A stretch of DNA of 64,000 bases, taken from contig NZ_FNON01000003.1 of the NCBI RefSeq assembly GCF_900107045.1, forward strand, positions 930,001 through 994,000. The letters run 5' to 3'. Made by a program: the position numbers and the translations under genes. Shown here one piece after another: positions 27,478-35,857 of this stretch. How positions within the stretch are numbered: the first letter of the stretch is position 1; every line of letters begins with the position of its first letter. The stretch is from Amycolatopsis xylanica. GTDB lineage: Bacteria; Actinomycetota; Actinomycetes; Mycobacteriales; Pseudonocardiaceae. Under the pieces are notes generated by a model that worked only from the letters and a program-made list of their open reading frames with translations, made no database searches and was not told the origin of the DNA.

Positions 27478-28332
27478 ATGACTTATGACGTGGTGATCAT
27501 CGGTGGCGGCCCGGCGGGCCTGAACGCGGCGTTGATGCTGGCCAGGGCCCGGCGGCGGATCGTGGTGGTCGACGGTGGCAGCCCGCGCAACGCCCCTGCG
27601 ACCCATCTGCACGGCTATCTGACCCGCGACGGCCTCGCGCCATCGGAATTCCTGCGCCTCGGCCGGGAGGAGGTCGCGGGCTACGGCGGCGAATTCATCG
27701 ACGACGTCGCGATCCGCCTGCGGCACGACCGCGCGGTCGAACTCGCGGGCGGCCGAGTGCTCCAGGCGCGGCGGGTACTGGTGACGACAGGCCTGATCGA
27801 CGAGCTGCCGGACATCCCCGGCGTGCGCGAGGGCTGGGGTTCGACGGTGTTGCACTGCCCTTACTGCCACGGCTGGGAAGTGCGCGACCGCCCGCTCGGG
27901 GTGCTCGGCGGGCACGAGCGTTCCGCGCACCAGGCCTTGCTGGTCCGGCAGTGGTCGGCGGATCTGGTGTTCTTCCCGCATACCGGCTCGTACGAGCTGG
28001 AACCCTTGGAGCGCAACGGAATCCGGGTCGTCCCGGGCAAGGTGGAGCGCATCGCCGACGACGGCGTGCACCTGGCGAGCGGCGACTTCGTGCCGCGCGA
28101 AGCCGTCTACGTGGCTCCGGAGTTCCGGCCCCGTGACCGGCTGCTCGACCAGGTCGGCTGCGCACGCGGCGCCGACGGCCTGGTGACGGTCGACGCCAAC
28201 GGCAGGACCAGCGTCGGCTGGGTCTGGTCGGCTGGCAACACGGTCGACGCCTTCCTCCAGGTCATCGGCGCGGCCGCCGCAGGCGCCCAAGCCGGCGCCT
28301 ACCTCAACGCCGACCTGCTCACCACCACCTGA
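27478..28332 (+). CDS. Thioredoxin-reductase-like FAD/NAD(P)H oxidoreductase
   Basis: A 284-residue two-domain flavoprotein. FAD site YDVVIIGGGPAGLNAALML at the N terminus, ATG motif region RVLVTTGLIDELP, redox-type Cys pair CPYCHGWE near 125, and the C-terminal FAD motif VWSAGNTVDAFLQVIGAAA. The subgroup with HCPYCHGWE is short, lacks a partner thioredoxin and often acts on small disulfides; the substrate is unknown. The NADPH Rossmann (GVLGGHERSA) is atypical, lacking GxGxxG, so cofactor use needs testing. Divergent from the cupin XRE regulator. Confidence 0.85.
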   Translation: MTYDVVIIGGGPAGLNAALMLARARRRIVVVDGGSPRNAPATHLHGYLTRDGLAPSEFLRLGREEVAGYGGEFIDDVAIRLRHDRAVELAGGRVLQARRVLVTTGLIDELPDIPGVREGWGSTVLHCPYCHGWEVRDRPLGVLGGHERSAHQALLVRQWSADLVFFPHTGSYELEPLERNGIRVVPGKVERIADDGVHLASGDFVPREAVYVAPEFRPRDRLLDQVGCARGADGLVTVDANGRTSVGWVWSAGNTVDAFLQVIGAAAAGAQAGAYLNADLLTTT

Positions 28333-28347
28333 CCCCCTGCTCGGCCT

Positions 28348-28446
28348 GGGAAAAAAATCCCAATGTGGCTTTCGTCAGCTTCCGTCTGACGAAAGCCACA
28401 TTGGCACGCTGAGACCTGACCAACGCCACATTGGGATTTTTTTCCC
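28348..28446. repeat. Intergenic three-arm hairpin repeat, CCCAATGTGGC variant (copy 4a)
   Basis: Outer arms 28348-28369 and 28425-28446 are perfect over 22 bp and end in A7/T7 runs, so either strand gives a U-tract terminator. A middle arm 28386-28404 is perfectly complementary to 28360-28378, so two mutually exclusive hairpins can form. Confidence 0.85.
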
Positions 28447-28466
28447 GAGGCCGGGGCGGGTCCGAG

Positions 28467-28519
28467 AGCCCGAAAGCCACTTTCGTCAGGTGAGATCTGA
28501 CGAAAGTCACTTTCGGGCT
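28467..28519. repeat. Intergenic hairpin repeat, CCCGAAAG family (copy 4b)
   Basis: 23-bp arms 28467-28489 and 28497-28519 with one mismatch, 7-nt loop. It follows copy 4a in tandem between convergent genes with stops at 28332 and 28528. Confidence 0.85.
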
Positions 28520-28527
28520 TGGGCGGG

Positions 28528-29361
28528 TCAGGGTGGGCTGGCGGCGGCGAAGGCGTCGGCCGCGATGAAGACGTCCTGGCCGTAGGCGGTGGCCCCGTTG
28601 TAGGCGAAAAGTGCCTTCCACCAGCCGGCCGGGGTGGCGAGGTCGTCGCCGGAGCCGCACAGGATGCGGGCGGCCGTGAAGGCGGAGTCGTCGATGTTCT
28701 GCGGGTCGGGCCTGGCGCCGTCGCCGTCGGCGCGGGCGGCCCAGCGTTCCCAGGTGGACGGGAGGATCTGGAGCGGGCCGACGGCGCGGTCCCAGTGCGG
28801 GTCGCCGTCGAGCCTGCCGCCGTCGGAGTCGGGCACCGACGGGACGCCGGGCGAACCGTCGAGTACCGGGCCGGTGATCGGCAGCGCCGCGCGGCCGTCC
28901 GCGCCGATCACCACGGCGGTGAAGTTGCCGCGCTGCGCCTCGACCCGGCCGATGCCTGCCAGCGTCGGCCAGGTCAGGTGGCACCCGGACTTCTGCGAGC
29001 GCATCCACATCTCCGCGCGGCCGTACGCGGCGAGCACACGCGCGGGCACCTGGCTCTGCGCCGCCACCTTCGCCGCCCAGGCCTCGAGTTCGACCTGGTC
29101 GGAGATCTTCGGCCGGTCCTCCGGGGCGGCGAGCGCGGCGTGCGGGACGGCGGCGCCCGGCTGCGGCCTCGGATCCGGCGGCGGCAGCGGCGCGGGCGTC
29201 GGCGCCGCGGTCTGTTCACCGCCCGGCCGGGTGACGCCGACGGTCAGGATGAGGATGAGCGCGGTGAGGATCAGCCCCACGGTGAGCGCGATCCGGCCGA
29301 GTAGTCGCCGGGCAGGCGGCTGTGACGACGGAGGCAGAACGTCAACCGGGGGCTCGACCAC
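28528..29361 (-). CDS. Membrane-anchored lytic transglycosylase-like protein
   Basis: A 277-residue paralogue of the 22017-23174 protein. A cytoplasmic Pro-rich N terminus, one transmembrane segment (about 22-46), a Pro linker, then the transglycosylase domain. Putative catalytic Glu in AGIGRVEAQRGNF aligns with GRIESNHARGG; DRAVGPLQILPSTWERWAA and FAYNGATAYGQDV follow. No signal cleavage site is evident, so it is probably anchored. GTG start 29361. Confidence 0.82.
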   Translation of the reverse strand: MVEPPVDVLPPSSQPPARRLLGRIALTVGLILTALILILTVGVTRPGGEQTAAPTPAPLPPPDPRPQPGAAVPHAALAAPEDRPKISDQVELEAWAAKVAAQSQVPARVLAAYGRAEMWMRSQKSGCHLTWPTLAGIGRVEAQRGNFTAVVIGADGRAALPITGPVLDGSPGVPSVPDSDGGRLDGDPHWDRAVGPLQILPSTWERWAARADGDGARPDPQNIDDSAFTAARILCGSGDDLATPAGWWKALFAYNGATAYGQDVFIAADAFAAASPP

Positions 29362-29492
29362 CCGAACAGGTTACTTCCACCGTCACACGTAAGAGTGATC
29401 ACCGCAGGTCATGGCCAACGGAAGGTAAAAATGCCAGGTCCGCCACACCGTCCGCCGAATTCGTTATGGAAGCCACAAAGTGGCCGCTGACC

Positions 29493-29511
29493 TGCGGTTA
29501 CCCTAACCTAA
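29493..29511 (-). promoter_or_regulatory. IdeR/DmdR-like iron box 1 upstream of efeUOB
   Basis: The minus strand reads TTAGGTTAGGGTAACCGCA, close to the actinobacterial iron-box consensus TTAGGTTAGGCTAACCTAA (15 of 19). It lies about 110 bp upstream of efeU. Confidence 0.6.
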
Positions 29512-29564
29512 CTCGGCAAAACCGCCTGATATGCGCGTTTTGTCCCATCGCCGCGACTGGACTT

Positions 29565-29583
29565 ACAGGCAAGCCTTACCTAA
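29565..29583 (+). promoter_or_regulatory. IdeR/DmdR-like iron box 2 upstream of efeUOB
   Basis: ACAGGCAAGCCTTACCTAA matches the iron-box consensus at 13 of 19 positions, with the right half TTACCTAA best conserved, 39 bp before the efeU start. Predicts Fe(II)-dependent repression. Confidence 0.55.
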
Positions 29584-29622
29584 AAACATCTGGACATGTG
29601 TTGGCGGTGAGGAGGAACGACC

Positions 29623-30465
29623 GTGGTGTTCTCGAGCGCGCTCATCGGGCTCCGCGAGGGTCTGGAAGCGGCTCTCGTCGTCAGCATCCTGGTCGCCTTC
29701 CTGGTCAAGACCGACCGCAAGCACGCGCTGCGCTGGGTCTGGCCCGGCGTCGGGACCGCGGTGCTGCTCTCGGTCGCGGTCGGCGCGATCCTCACCTACA
29801 CGACCGCGCAGCTGGGCTTCGAGCAGCAGGAACTGCTCGGCGGCGCGCTGTCGATCGTCGCCGTCATCTTCGTCACCGCGATGATCTTCTGGATGCGCAA
29901 GGCGTCGCGCAGCATCGCCGCCGAACTGCGCGGCAAGATGGACGAGGCGCTCAACGTCGGCCCGCTCGCGGTGCTGCTGCTCTCGTTCCTCGCGGTCGGC
30001 CGCGAAGGCCTCGAGACCGCCGTCTTCTTCTACTCGGCCGTGCAGACCGCGCAGTCCGGCACCGCGCAGCCGCTGATCGGCTTCTCGATCGGCATCCTCG
30101 TCGCGGTCGTGCTCGCCTACCTGCTCTACCGCGGCGCCGTCCGCTTCAACCTGGGCGTGTTCTTCACGGTCACCGGCGTGCTGCTGGTGTTCGTGGCCGC
30201 CGGCGTGCTCGGCTACGGCCTGCACGACCTGCAGGAGGCGCGTTTCCTGCCCGGCATCGATTCCCTCCTCTTCGACGCGTCGGCAAGGCTGCCGGAGACC
30301 TCCTGGTACGGCGCGCTGCTCAAGGGGATCTTCAACTACTCGCAGCAGACCACCAAGCTGCAGGCGATCGCGTGGCTGGCCTACGTCGTGATCGTCCTCC
30401 CGCTGTTCCTCAGGCCGACGACGAAAACCGTGCAACCCCCCGCGAACGCGGGCGTGAAGGAGTGA
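29623..30465 (+). CDS. efeU: Iron permease EfeU (FTR1 family)
   Basis: A 280-residue seven-helix permease importing iron released or oxidised by its partners. The two obligatory REGLE motifs are present at residues 11-15 and 127-131. GTG 29623 has GAGGAGG 7 nt upstream. First gene of a translationally coupled efeUOB operon behind two iron boxes. This is the standard actinobacterial ferrous/heme-iron uptake system. Confidence 0.93.
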   Translation: MVFSSALIGLREGLEAALVVSILVAFLVKTDRKHALRWVWPGVGTAVLLSVAVGAILTYTTAQLGFEQQELLGGALSIVAVIFVTAMIFWMRKASRSIAAELRGKMDEALNVGPLAVLLLSFLAVGREGLETAVFFYSAVQTAQSGTAQPLIGFSIGILVAVVLAYLLYRGAVRFNLGVFFTVTGVLLVFVAAGVLGYGLHDLQEARFLPGIDSLLFDASARLPETSWYGALLKGIFNYSQQTTKLQAIAWLAYVVIVLPLFLRPTTKTVQPPANAGVKE

Positions 30466-30467
30466 CC

Positions 30468-31598
30468 GTGTTCAAGAAGACTCTCGCCGTCGTAGCCGGT
30501 GTCGGCGCCATGACCGCGCTGACCGCTTGCGGCGGCAAGGAGGACACGGGGGCCGCCGCGGGCGGCCCGGTCAAGGTCGACGCCTCGGACACGGCGTGCG
30601 CGGTCTCGGCCAACACGGCCGCCGCGGGCAACGTGACGTTCGAGATCACCAACAAGGGCGCCAAGGTCACCGAGTTCTACCTCTACGGCGAGGGCGACCG
30701 GATCATGGGCGAGGTCGAGAACATCGCCCCGGGCCTGAGCCGCAGGCTGATCGTCGAGGTCACCGAAGCGGGCAAGTACCAGGCGACCTGCAAGCCGGGC
30801 ATGGCCGGTTCGGGCATCCGCAGCGACTTCACGATCACCGGCGGCGCGGCCAAGCAGAACGACACCAACGCGCAGAAGTCCGCGGCGACCAAGAGCTACG
30901 CGGCCTACATCGCCAACAACGTCACCGCGCTCGAAGAGGAGACGGCCAAGTTCGTCGCCGCGGTCAAGGCGGGCAAGGCCGACGAGGCCAAGACGGCGTA
31001 CGCGCGCACCCGGACCTACTACGAGCGCATCGAGCCGGTCGCCGAGAAGTTCGGCGACCTCGACCCCGCGATCGACATCCGCGAGGCCGACGTCGAAGCC
31101 GGGCAGAAGTTCACCGGTTTCCACCGCCTGGAGAAGGACCTGTGGACCACCGGGCTGCAGCCGGACAGCGGCGAGATCGCCGACAAGCTGCTCGCCGACG
31201 TCAAGGAGCTCGGCACGAAGGCGAAGGCGCTCGAGCTGACCGCGCTCGACCTCGCCAACGGCGCGAAGGGCCTGCTCGACGAGGTCGCCACCGGCAAGAT
31301 CACCGGTGAGGAGGAGACCTTCTCGCACACCGACCTGTGGGACTTCCAGGCCAACCTCGACGGTTCGAAGGGCGCGATCAACGCGCTGCGCCCGCTGCTG
31401 CAGGACAAGGACGCCGCGCTCGTGTCCACTTTGGACAAGGAGTTCAACAACGTGCAGGCGCTGCTCGACAAGCAACGCGCCGGCGACGGTTTCAAGCTCT
31501 ACACCGAGCTTTCGAAGGACCAGATCAAGGAATTCGCGTCGGCCGTCGACGCGCTGTCCGAGCCGCTGAGCAAGGTCGCGGAGGTAGTGGCGAAATGA
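30468..31598 (+). CDS. efeO: Iron-uptake lipoprotein EfeO
   Basis: A 376-residue lipoprotein with lipobox LTAC (Cys21). An N-terminal cupredoxin-like domain (about 35-130, EITNKGAKVTEFYLYGEGD in parts) precedes the M75 peptidase-like helical domain with the HxxE metal motif FHRLEKDLW. It delivers iron to EfeU. GTG 30468 is preferred to GTG 30462 because AAGGAG ends 5 nt before it. efeU stop and efeO start are 2 nt apart. Confidence 0.92.
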   Translation: MFKKTLAVVAGVGAMTALTACGGKEDTGAAAGGPVKVDASDTACAVSANTAAAGNVTFEITNKGAKVTEFYLYGEGDRIMGEVENIAPGLSRRLIVEVTEAGKYQATCKPGMAGSGIRSDFTITGGAAKQNDTNAQKSAATKSYAAYIANNVTALEEETAKFVAAVKAGKADEAKTAYARTRTYYERIEPVAEKFGDLDPAIDIREADVEAGQKFTGFHRLEKDLWTTGLQPDSGEIADKLLADVKELGTKAKALELTALDLANGAKGLLDEVATGKITGEEETFSHTDLWDFQANLDGSKGAINALRPLLQDKDAALVSTLDKEFNNVQALLDKQRAGDGFKLYTELSKDQIKEFASAVDALSEPLSKVAEVVAK

Positions 31599-32839
31599 GT
31601 GAGGTTTCCCGTCGCAAACTGTTCGGCATGGCAGGCGCCGGCGCCGCCCTCGTGGGCACGGGCGCCGCGGTCGGCTTCGGCATCGACCGGCTGAACGGCG
31701 GGAACCCGGCGCAGGCCGCGGTGACCACGGTCCCGTTCCACGGCGAGCACCAGGCGGGCATCGTCACGCCCGCGCAGCCGAACCTGCATTTCGCCGCGCT
31801 GGACGTGAAGACCAAGGACCGCGAGAAGCTCGTCAAGCTGCTGCGCACCTGGACCGAAGCGGCCAAGCGGATGACCGCGGGCGCCGAAGTCGTGCCGGGC
31901 GGCGCGTACGGCGGCGCCAAGGAGGCGCCTCCCGGCGACACCGGCGAGGCGCTCGACCTCCCGGCCTCGTCGCTGACGCTGACCATCGGCTTCGGCCCGT
32001 CGCTGTTCGACGACCGCTTCGGCCTCGCGGCCAAGCGCCCGGCAGGCCTGATCGACCTGCCGCTGTTCCCGAAGGACAAGCTCGACCCGGCGCGCGGCGG
32101 CGGCGACCTCTGCATCCAGGCCTGCGCCGACGACCCGCAGGTCGCCGTGCACGCGATCCGCAACCTGGTGCGGCTGGGCTTCGGCGTGACCGAGGTCCGC
32201 TGGTCCCAGCTCGGCTTCGGCCGCAGCTCGTCCACCTCGGTCACGCAGACGACCCCGCGTAACCTGTTCGGCTTCAAGGACGGCACGCGCAACATCAAGG
32301 CCGAGGACACCGACGCGCTGCGCGACCAGGTGTGGCTCACCGCGGAAGACGGCCAGCCGTGGATGGCGGGCGGGTCGCTGCTGGTGGTCCGCCGCATCCG
32401 GATGCACATCGAGACCTGGGACCGCGAGCCACTGGCCGGCCAGGAGGCGATCATCGGCCGCACCAAGGGTTCCGGCGCCCCGCTCGGCCAGACCAACGAG
32501 TTCGACGAGGTCGACCTCCACGTCGGCGGCAAGGACGGCGAGAAGCTCGTCGCCGAGGACGCGCACGTCCGCCTCGCCTCGCACGAGACGCTCAACGGCG
32601 CGAAGATCCTGCGCCGCGGCTACAACTTCGTCGACGGCTCCGACGGCGTCGGGCACCTCGAGGCCGGGCTGTTCTTCCTGGCCTTCAACCGGGACACGCG
32701 CAAGCAGTATGTCCCGATGCAGCAGGCGCTGTCGGCCAAGGACGCGATGATGGAGTACGTCCAGCACACCGGCTCGGCGCACTTCGCGATCCCGCCGGGC
32801 GTGCGCGAAGGCGGTTTCTGGGGCGAAGGCCTCTTCTGA
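31595..32839 (+). CDS. efeB: Tat-exported DyP-type peroxidase / deferrochelatase EfeB
   Basis: A 414-residue heme peroxidase with a twin-arginine signal SRRKLFGMAGAGAALVG. The DyP fingerprint GFKDGTRN (catalytic Asp229) and proximal heme His in EDAHVRLASH (about 324) are intact. In this operon it is thought to oxidise Fe(II) or release iron from heme outside the membrane for EfeO/EfeU. ATG overlaps the efeO stop (ATGA). A hairpin follows at 32844-32885. Confidence 0.93.
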   Translation: MSEVSRRKLFGMAGAGAALVGTGAAVGFGIDRLNGGNPAQAAVTTVPFHGEHQAGIVTPAQPNLHFAALDVKTKDREKLVKLLRTWTEAAKRMTAGAEVVPGGAYGGAKEAPPGDTGEALDLPASSLTLTIGFGPSLFDDRFGLAAKRPAGLIDLPLFPKDKLDPARGGGDLCIQACADDPQVAVHAIRNLVRLGFGVTEVRWSQLGFGRSSSTSVTQTTPRNLFGFKDGTRNIKAEDTDALRDQVWLTAEDGQPWMAGGSLLVVRRIRMHIETWDREPLAGQEAIIGRTKGSGAPLGQTNEFDEVDLHVGGKDGEKLVAEDAHVRLASHETLNGAKILRRGYNFVDGSDGVGHLEAGLFFLAFNRDTRKQYVPMQQALSAKDAMMEYVQHTGSAHFAIPPGVREGGFWGEGLF

Positions 32840-32843
32840 TGGC

Positions 32844-32885
32844 TCGGCCTGGCCCGGGAATCCCCGGACTCCCAAGCCAGGCCGA
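32844..32885 (+). terminator. Stem-loop terminator after efeUOB
   Basis: TCGGCCTGGC (32844-32853) pairs perfectly with GCCAGGCCGA (32876-32885), 5 nt after the efeB stop. From here to 33146 I see no gene; composition becomes visibly less GC-rich toward 33300. Confidence 0.65.
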
Positions 32886-33146
32886 ACCTGCCCCACTCTG
32901 CCCCGCGTCGTTTCGCAATCAAGCCCCGCGCGAGGACGAACTTCAATTCCGACGCGGAGCCGCCGCTACCGGGAACATCGAAGTTCATTCCGAACTCACA
33001 TCCGGGCTGTGGACACCCGTGGCATCGACCTCGGGTCTGCTTCGGGGGAATCAAGCTGTCAAAACTGCTTCAGAAGCGGGTTGCCGCACGTCGGCTCATC
33101 AGTGAAACTCGCAGAAAGAGCAGCCACCGACAGAAAGTTGACTCCC

Positions 33147-33299
33147 ATGAACATCCAACTCTGGCTCGACGCGAGATGTATCACGATTCCGCCCCTTCCG
33201 ACACTGAAGCGGCTTGTACTACTCATTGTCATCATCTGGGTTTTGGTCGGAAACATCGAGATGGCATTGTTTCAGGCCATCGTGAACCAATCGCACTGA
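33147..33299 (+). CDS. Possible 50-residue single-span membrane peptide
   Basis: ATG 33147 opens a 50-codon frame with basic/polar ends and one strong hydrophobic helix (LVLLIVIIWVLVGNIEMALF). No ribosome site is evident (GACTCCC before the ATG). It converges on the lasso leader-peptidase gene with stops 2 bp apart. It could be a genuine cluster-linked membrane peptide or a chance frame in lower-GC DNA. A GTG at 33009 would extend the frame but adds no recognisable sequence. Confidence 0.3.
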   Translation: MNIQLWLDARCITIPPLPTLKRLVLLIVIIWVLVGNIEMALFQAIVNQSH

Positions 33300-33301
33300 C
33301 C

Positions 33302-34021
33302 TCACCGCTTCAAGACACACCGATAGTCGGAGAATTCAGGGTCGGGCGCGTTGAGTACAGCCACTCCCTTCACCTCAGCCCAAGCGTGAAATCGGTATGG
33401 GTCATCGGCCACCCCGATGACCCAGTCAACTCGTCGCCGCGCGAAACAGGCTGCGACCACGGCCGCGAGCGAAAGCTCCAGACAGGCAGCCCTGCCCGGG
33501 TACCGCCGTGCGGCTCGCTCGGTGGCGACGACGGCACGGGCAAGGTCGGCTTCGGTCGCATCCGCTCGACACCACCGGCGTTTGCCTGTGTCCACGAACC
33601 ACAGTGCCCACCGAAACGGCAGCATTGTCAGCACCAACGCGACGACGAACGCCGTCCGAGCGCCGCGGTGCCGGGCCCGCCCCGCGAGATCCTCCGCGCT
33701 CACCGATCTCGGGGTCGGCTGTGACGATCCAGTCGGATTGGGTCGCACTTTGCTGGTTTTGACAACCAGTCCCCGATCGAGCAAATCGGCCAGCAGCCCA
33801 TGGGCGTCGTCTTTGATCCGCTGGCGCAAGTCCGTGGAACATCCTTCTTGCATACCGCGGACAGCCAGGTCGAAATCACCGGTCCGGCACAGTTCCTCCC
33901 ACAGCGTCTGTGCGGCGTCGTTGAAGGAGTACCAGCATCCAGAACGGATATCGAGCACGACGGTCCCGCCATTCGCGGTGTGCCCGCTACGAACATGACT
34001 CGGCACGCACAACAGATCCAC
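33302..34021 (-). CDS. Lasso peptide biosynthesis B protein: fused RRE (B1) and leader peptidase (B2)
   Basis: A 239-residue protein joining two functions. Residues 1-88 form a PqqD-like RiPP recognition element (VVLDIRSGCWYSFNDAAQTL, then HGLLADLLDRGLV) that would bind the leader. Residues about 145-239 are the transglutaminase-like lasso leader peptidase with Cys180 (GRAACLELSLA), His212 (YRFHAWAEVKG) and Asp227 (LNAPDPEF). GTG 34021 is chosen because GAGGAG lies 7 nt upstream; it overlaps the cyclase stop by 35 bp. In actinobacteria B1 and B2 are usually separate genes, so the fusion is notable. A hydrophobic patch (about 122-142) lies between domains. Confidence 0.87.
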   Translation of the reverse strand: MDLLCVPSHVRSGHTANGGTVVLDIRSGCWYSFNDAAQTLWEELCRTGDFDLAVRGMQEGCSTDLRQRIKDDAHGLLADLLDRGLVVKTSKVRPNPTGSSQPTPRSVSAEDLAGRARHRGARTAFVVALVLTMLPFRWALWFVDTGKRRWCRADATEADLARAVVATERAARRYPGRAACLELSLAAVVAACFARRRVDWVIGVADDPYRFHAWAEVKGVAVLNAPDPEFSDYRCVLKR

Positions 34022-35852
34022 GTACTGTCTCCTCGTCACGGTGGGAGGTCTGTAACCACAGGTCGACACCAAGCAGCCGGTTGAGCGCCGGAACAGGGGC
34101 CCGCACACGGGCCACGATCGCGTCGAGCGAGCCACGGACCGCGACTGGATCGATCACTCGTTGTTCGGCCAGCTTCAACGTGGCCACCCTGCGCCGCAGG
34201 CTCGCGGCAGCCCGCTTGGCACCCCGGTAGTCCTCGATCGTGTAGCTGCCCTTGGTGGTACGAGAGAAAATCTCACCGGGTACCAAGCCCGACAACGCCT
34301 GTCGCAGCAGAGGTTTGAAAGCTCCCTTGCGGGCCCGCTCGTGCGCGGGCACCAGCAGACAGGCTCGAATGACGTTGTTGTCGAGAAACGGCGCATGCGG
34401 CCAGACTCCGAACTCCCTGGCGTTCTCTCCGAGCTGGCGATGAAACGCGCCAGCTGCCCGCAGCTCCCCCAACGCGGCGAAGTCACCGGCGGCCAAGCCT
34501 TCGTACGGTTCCACGTTCGCCGTGGCCGCTCTCACGAGTTCGGCGAGTTCTATTCGAGCCTGCTCGGTGAGCCAAGCGAGTTCCGCACCTGGTTCCGGCC
34601 ACCAGCCAATCGCGTCCGACCATTGGGTGTTGCGATCCAGCGGTCGCTCGATCCTGAGGGCGAGCCGACGCAGCGCTCGTTCCAAAGAGGTCAAAGACAA
34701 CCGCACCGACCTCGCCATGACATCCGCCCGCGAAAGCCTTCTTGCCTTGGCCTGCAGCCTGCATTCATCCACCAGGCGTCCGAAGGCACCAACTTGGGCC
34801 AGTCCAGCCAAATACGCGGGCGGTGGCACCAGGAGAGCGTCGCCGCCATCGCCATCGAGGTGAATACCACGCCCGGTCTCGGCTACTCGGGCAAGCCTCG
34901 TTCTGGTGCGTGCGCTGGCCGCTACGGCAAAGTCCGGCAGATCACCGTGGGCCGCGGACAGCGACTGATAGCTCAGCGTGTCCTCGGAGCCGTGGACGAC
35001 CACATGCCTGAGCCGCTCGTCCAGCGACACATATCGTTCGGCATGGACAAGGTCATCCGCAGGAGAGTCAGGATTGTGGTAGGTGAACACGTCGAGTGGC
35101 CTGTTCAGACGACCTGAGGCCAGAAACGCCACCGATGATGAGTCCAGGCCTCCGCTGAAGTCTGCTGTGAGATGCCCTCCGCTGTCGACCCTGGCATTGA
35201 CAGCCTCCGACAACGCGGCACGCAGGGCTGTCGCCGCATCATCAAAATGAGCGTCAGGGTGCGGCACGAGCCGGTCATAAGTCCACACAGAACAGCTACC
35301 CGTGGCCGATACTCTGAGGGCCTGCCCTCCACCCAGTCGTGAAACGCCCGAGTAGACCGACCGCGGTTCTGTAAGTGGTGGGACAGCCGGGCAGAAGACC
35401 TGAGCAAGCAAGGTCAACACATCCGGTTGCGGCCGCATCTTCGCGACTTCGGCCACACCACGAGGCCGCGTGCCTATGACCGTCTCGCCCTTGCCCTCGC
35501 AGTAGTACAGCGGGTACTGACCAGCCAGGTCGACTAGCGCGGTAAGACTGTCCTCGCGTACTAAAATGGCCAGGTAGGAGCCTGGCCAGCAAGTCAGCGA
35601 GGTGAGGTCGCCCGACCTCAAGACCTTGTCCAGGTCAGCTCTCATCCGAGCCGATGTCGCGAGGCATTGTCCGGCAACGATCAGCAGGCCGTCATCGCGA
35701 GAAACCACGCGAAGCTCACCTGGGCGCCAGCTACCGCTCACCCACTGAGAGACGAGGTCGCCCCATGACGGCCGACACCGGGCGTCGGGTCGGGGCATGG
35801 AGCCCGCAGCGAACGGGAACGCACCGAGAATTCCAGGCAACGGCGCGCGCAC
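33987..35852 (-). CDS. Lasso peptide macrolactam synthetase (asparagine-synthetase-like, C protein)
   Basis: A 621-residue homologue of asparagine synthetase B that adenylates an Asp/Glu side chain and forms the isopeptide ring. The PP-loop SGGLDSSSVAFLASG is at about 235-249. The N-terminal glutaminase-like domain is present but the sequence starts MRAPLPG, with no Cys2, as expected for lasso cyclases. Downstream landmarks GDGGDALLVPPPAYL and FLDNNVIRACLLVPAHERARKG are typical of the synthetase domain. GTG 35852 lies 5 nt after the precursor stop, so precursor and cyclase form one operon. Confidence 0.9.
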   Translation of the reverse strand: MRAPLPGILGAFPFAAGSMPRPDARCRPSWGDLVSQWVSGSWRPGELRVVSRDDGLLIVAGQCLATSARMRADLDKVLRSGDLTSLTCWPGSYLAILVREDSLTALVDLAGQYPLYYCEGKGETVIGTRPRGVAEVAKMRPQPDVLTLLAQVFCPAVPPLTEPRSVYSGVSRLGGGQALRVSATGSCSVWTYDRLVPHPDAHFDDAATALRAALSEAVNARVDSGGHLTADFSGGLDSSSVAFLASGRLNRPLDVFTYHNPDSPADDLVHAERYVSLDERLRHVVVHGSEDTLSYQSLSAAHGDLPDFAVAASARTRTRLARVAETGRGIHLDGDGGDALLVPPPAYLAGLAQVGAFGRLVDECRLQAKARRLSRADVMARSVRLSLTSLERALRRLALRIERPLDRNTQWSDAIGWWPEPGAELAWLTEQARIELAELVRAATANVEPYEGLAAGDFAALGELRAAGAFHRQLGENAREFGVWPHAPFLDNNVIRACLLVPAHERARKGAFKPLLRQALSGLVPGEIFSRTTKGSYTIEDYRGAKRAAASLRRRVATLKLAEQRVIDPVAVRGSLDAIVARVRAPVPALNRLLGVDLWLQTSHRDEETVRGSVVRAESCS

Positions 35853-35857
35853 TAGCC

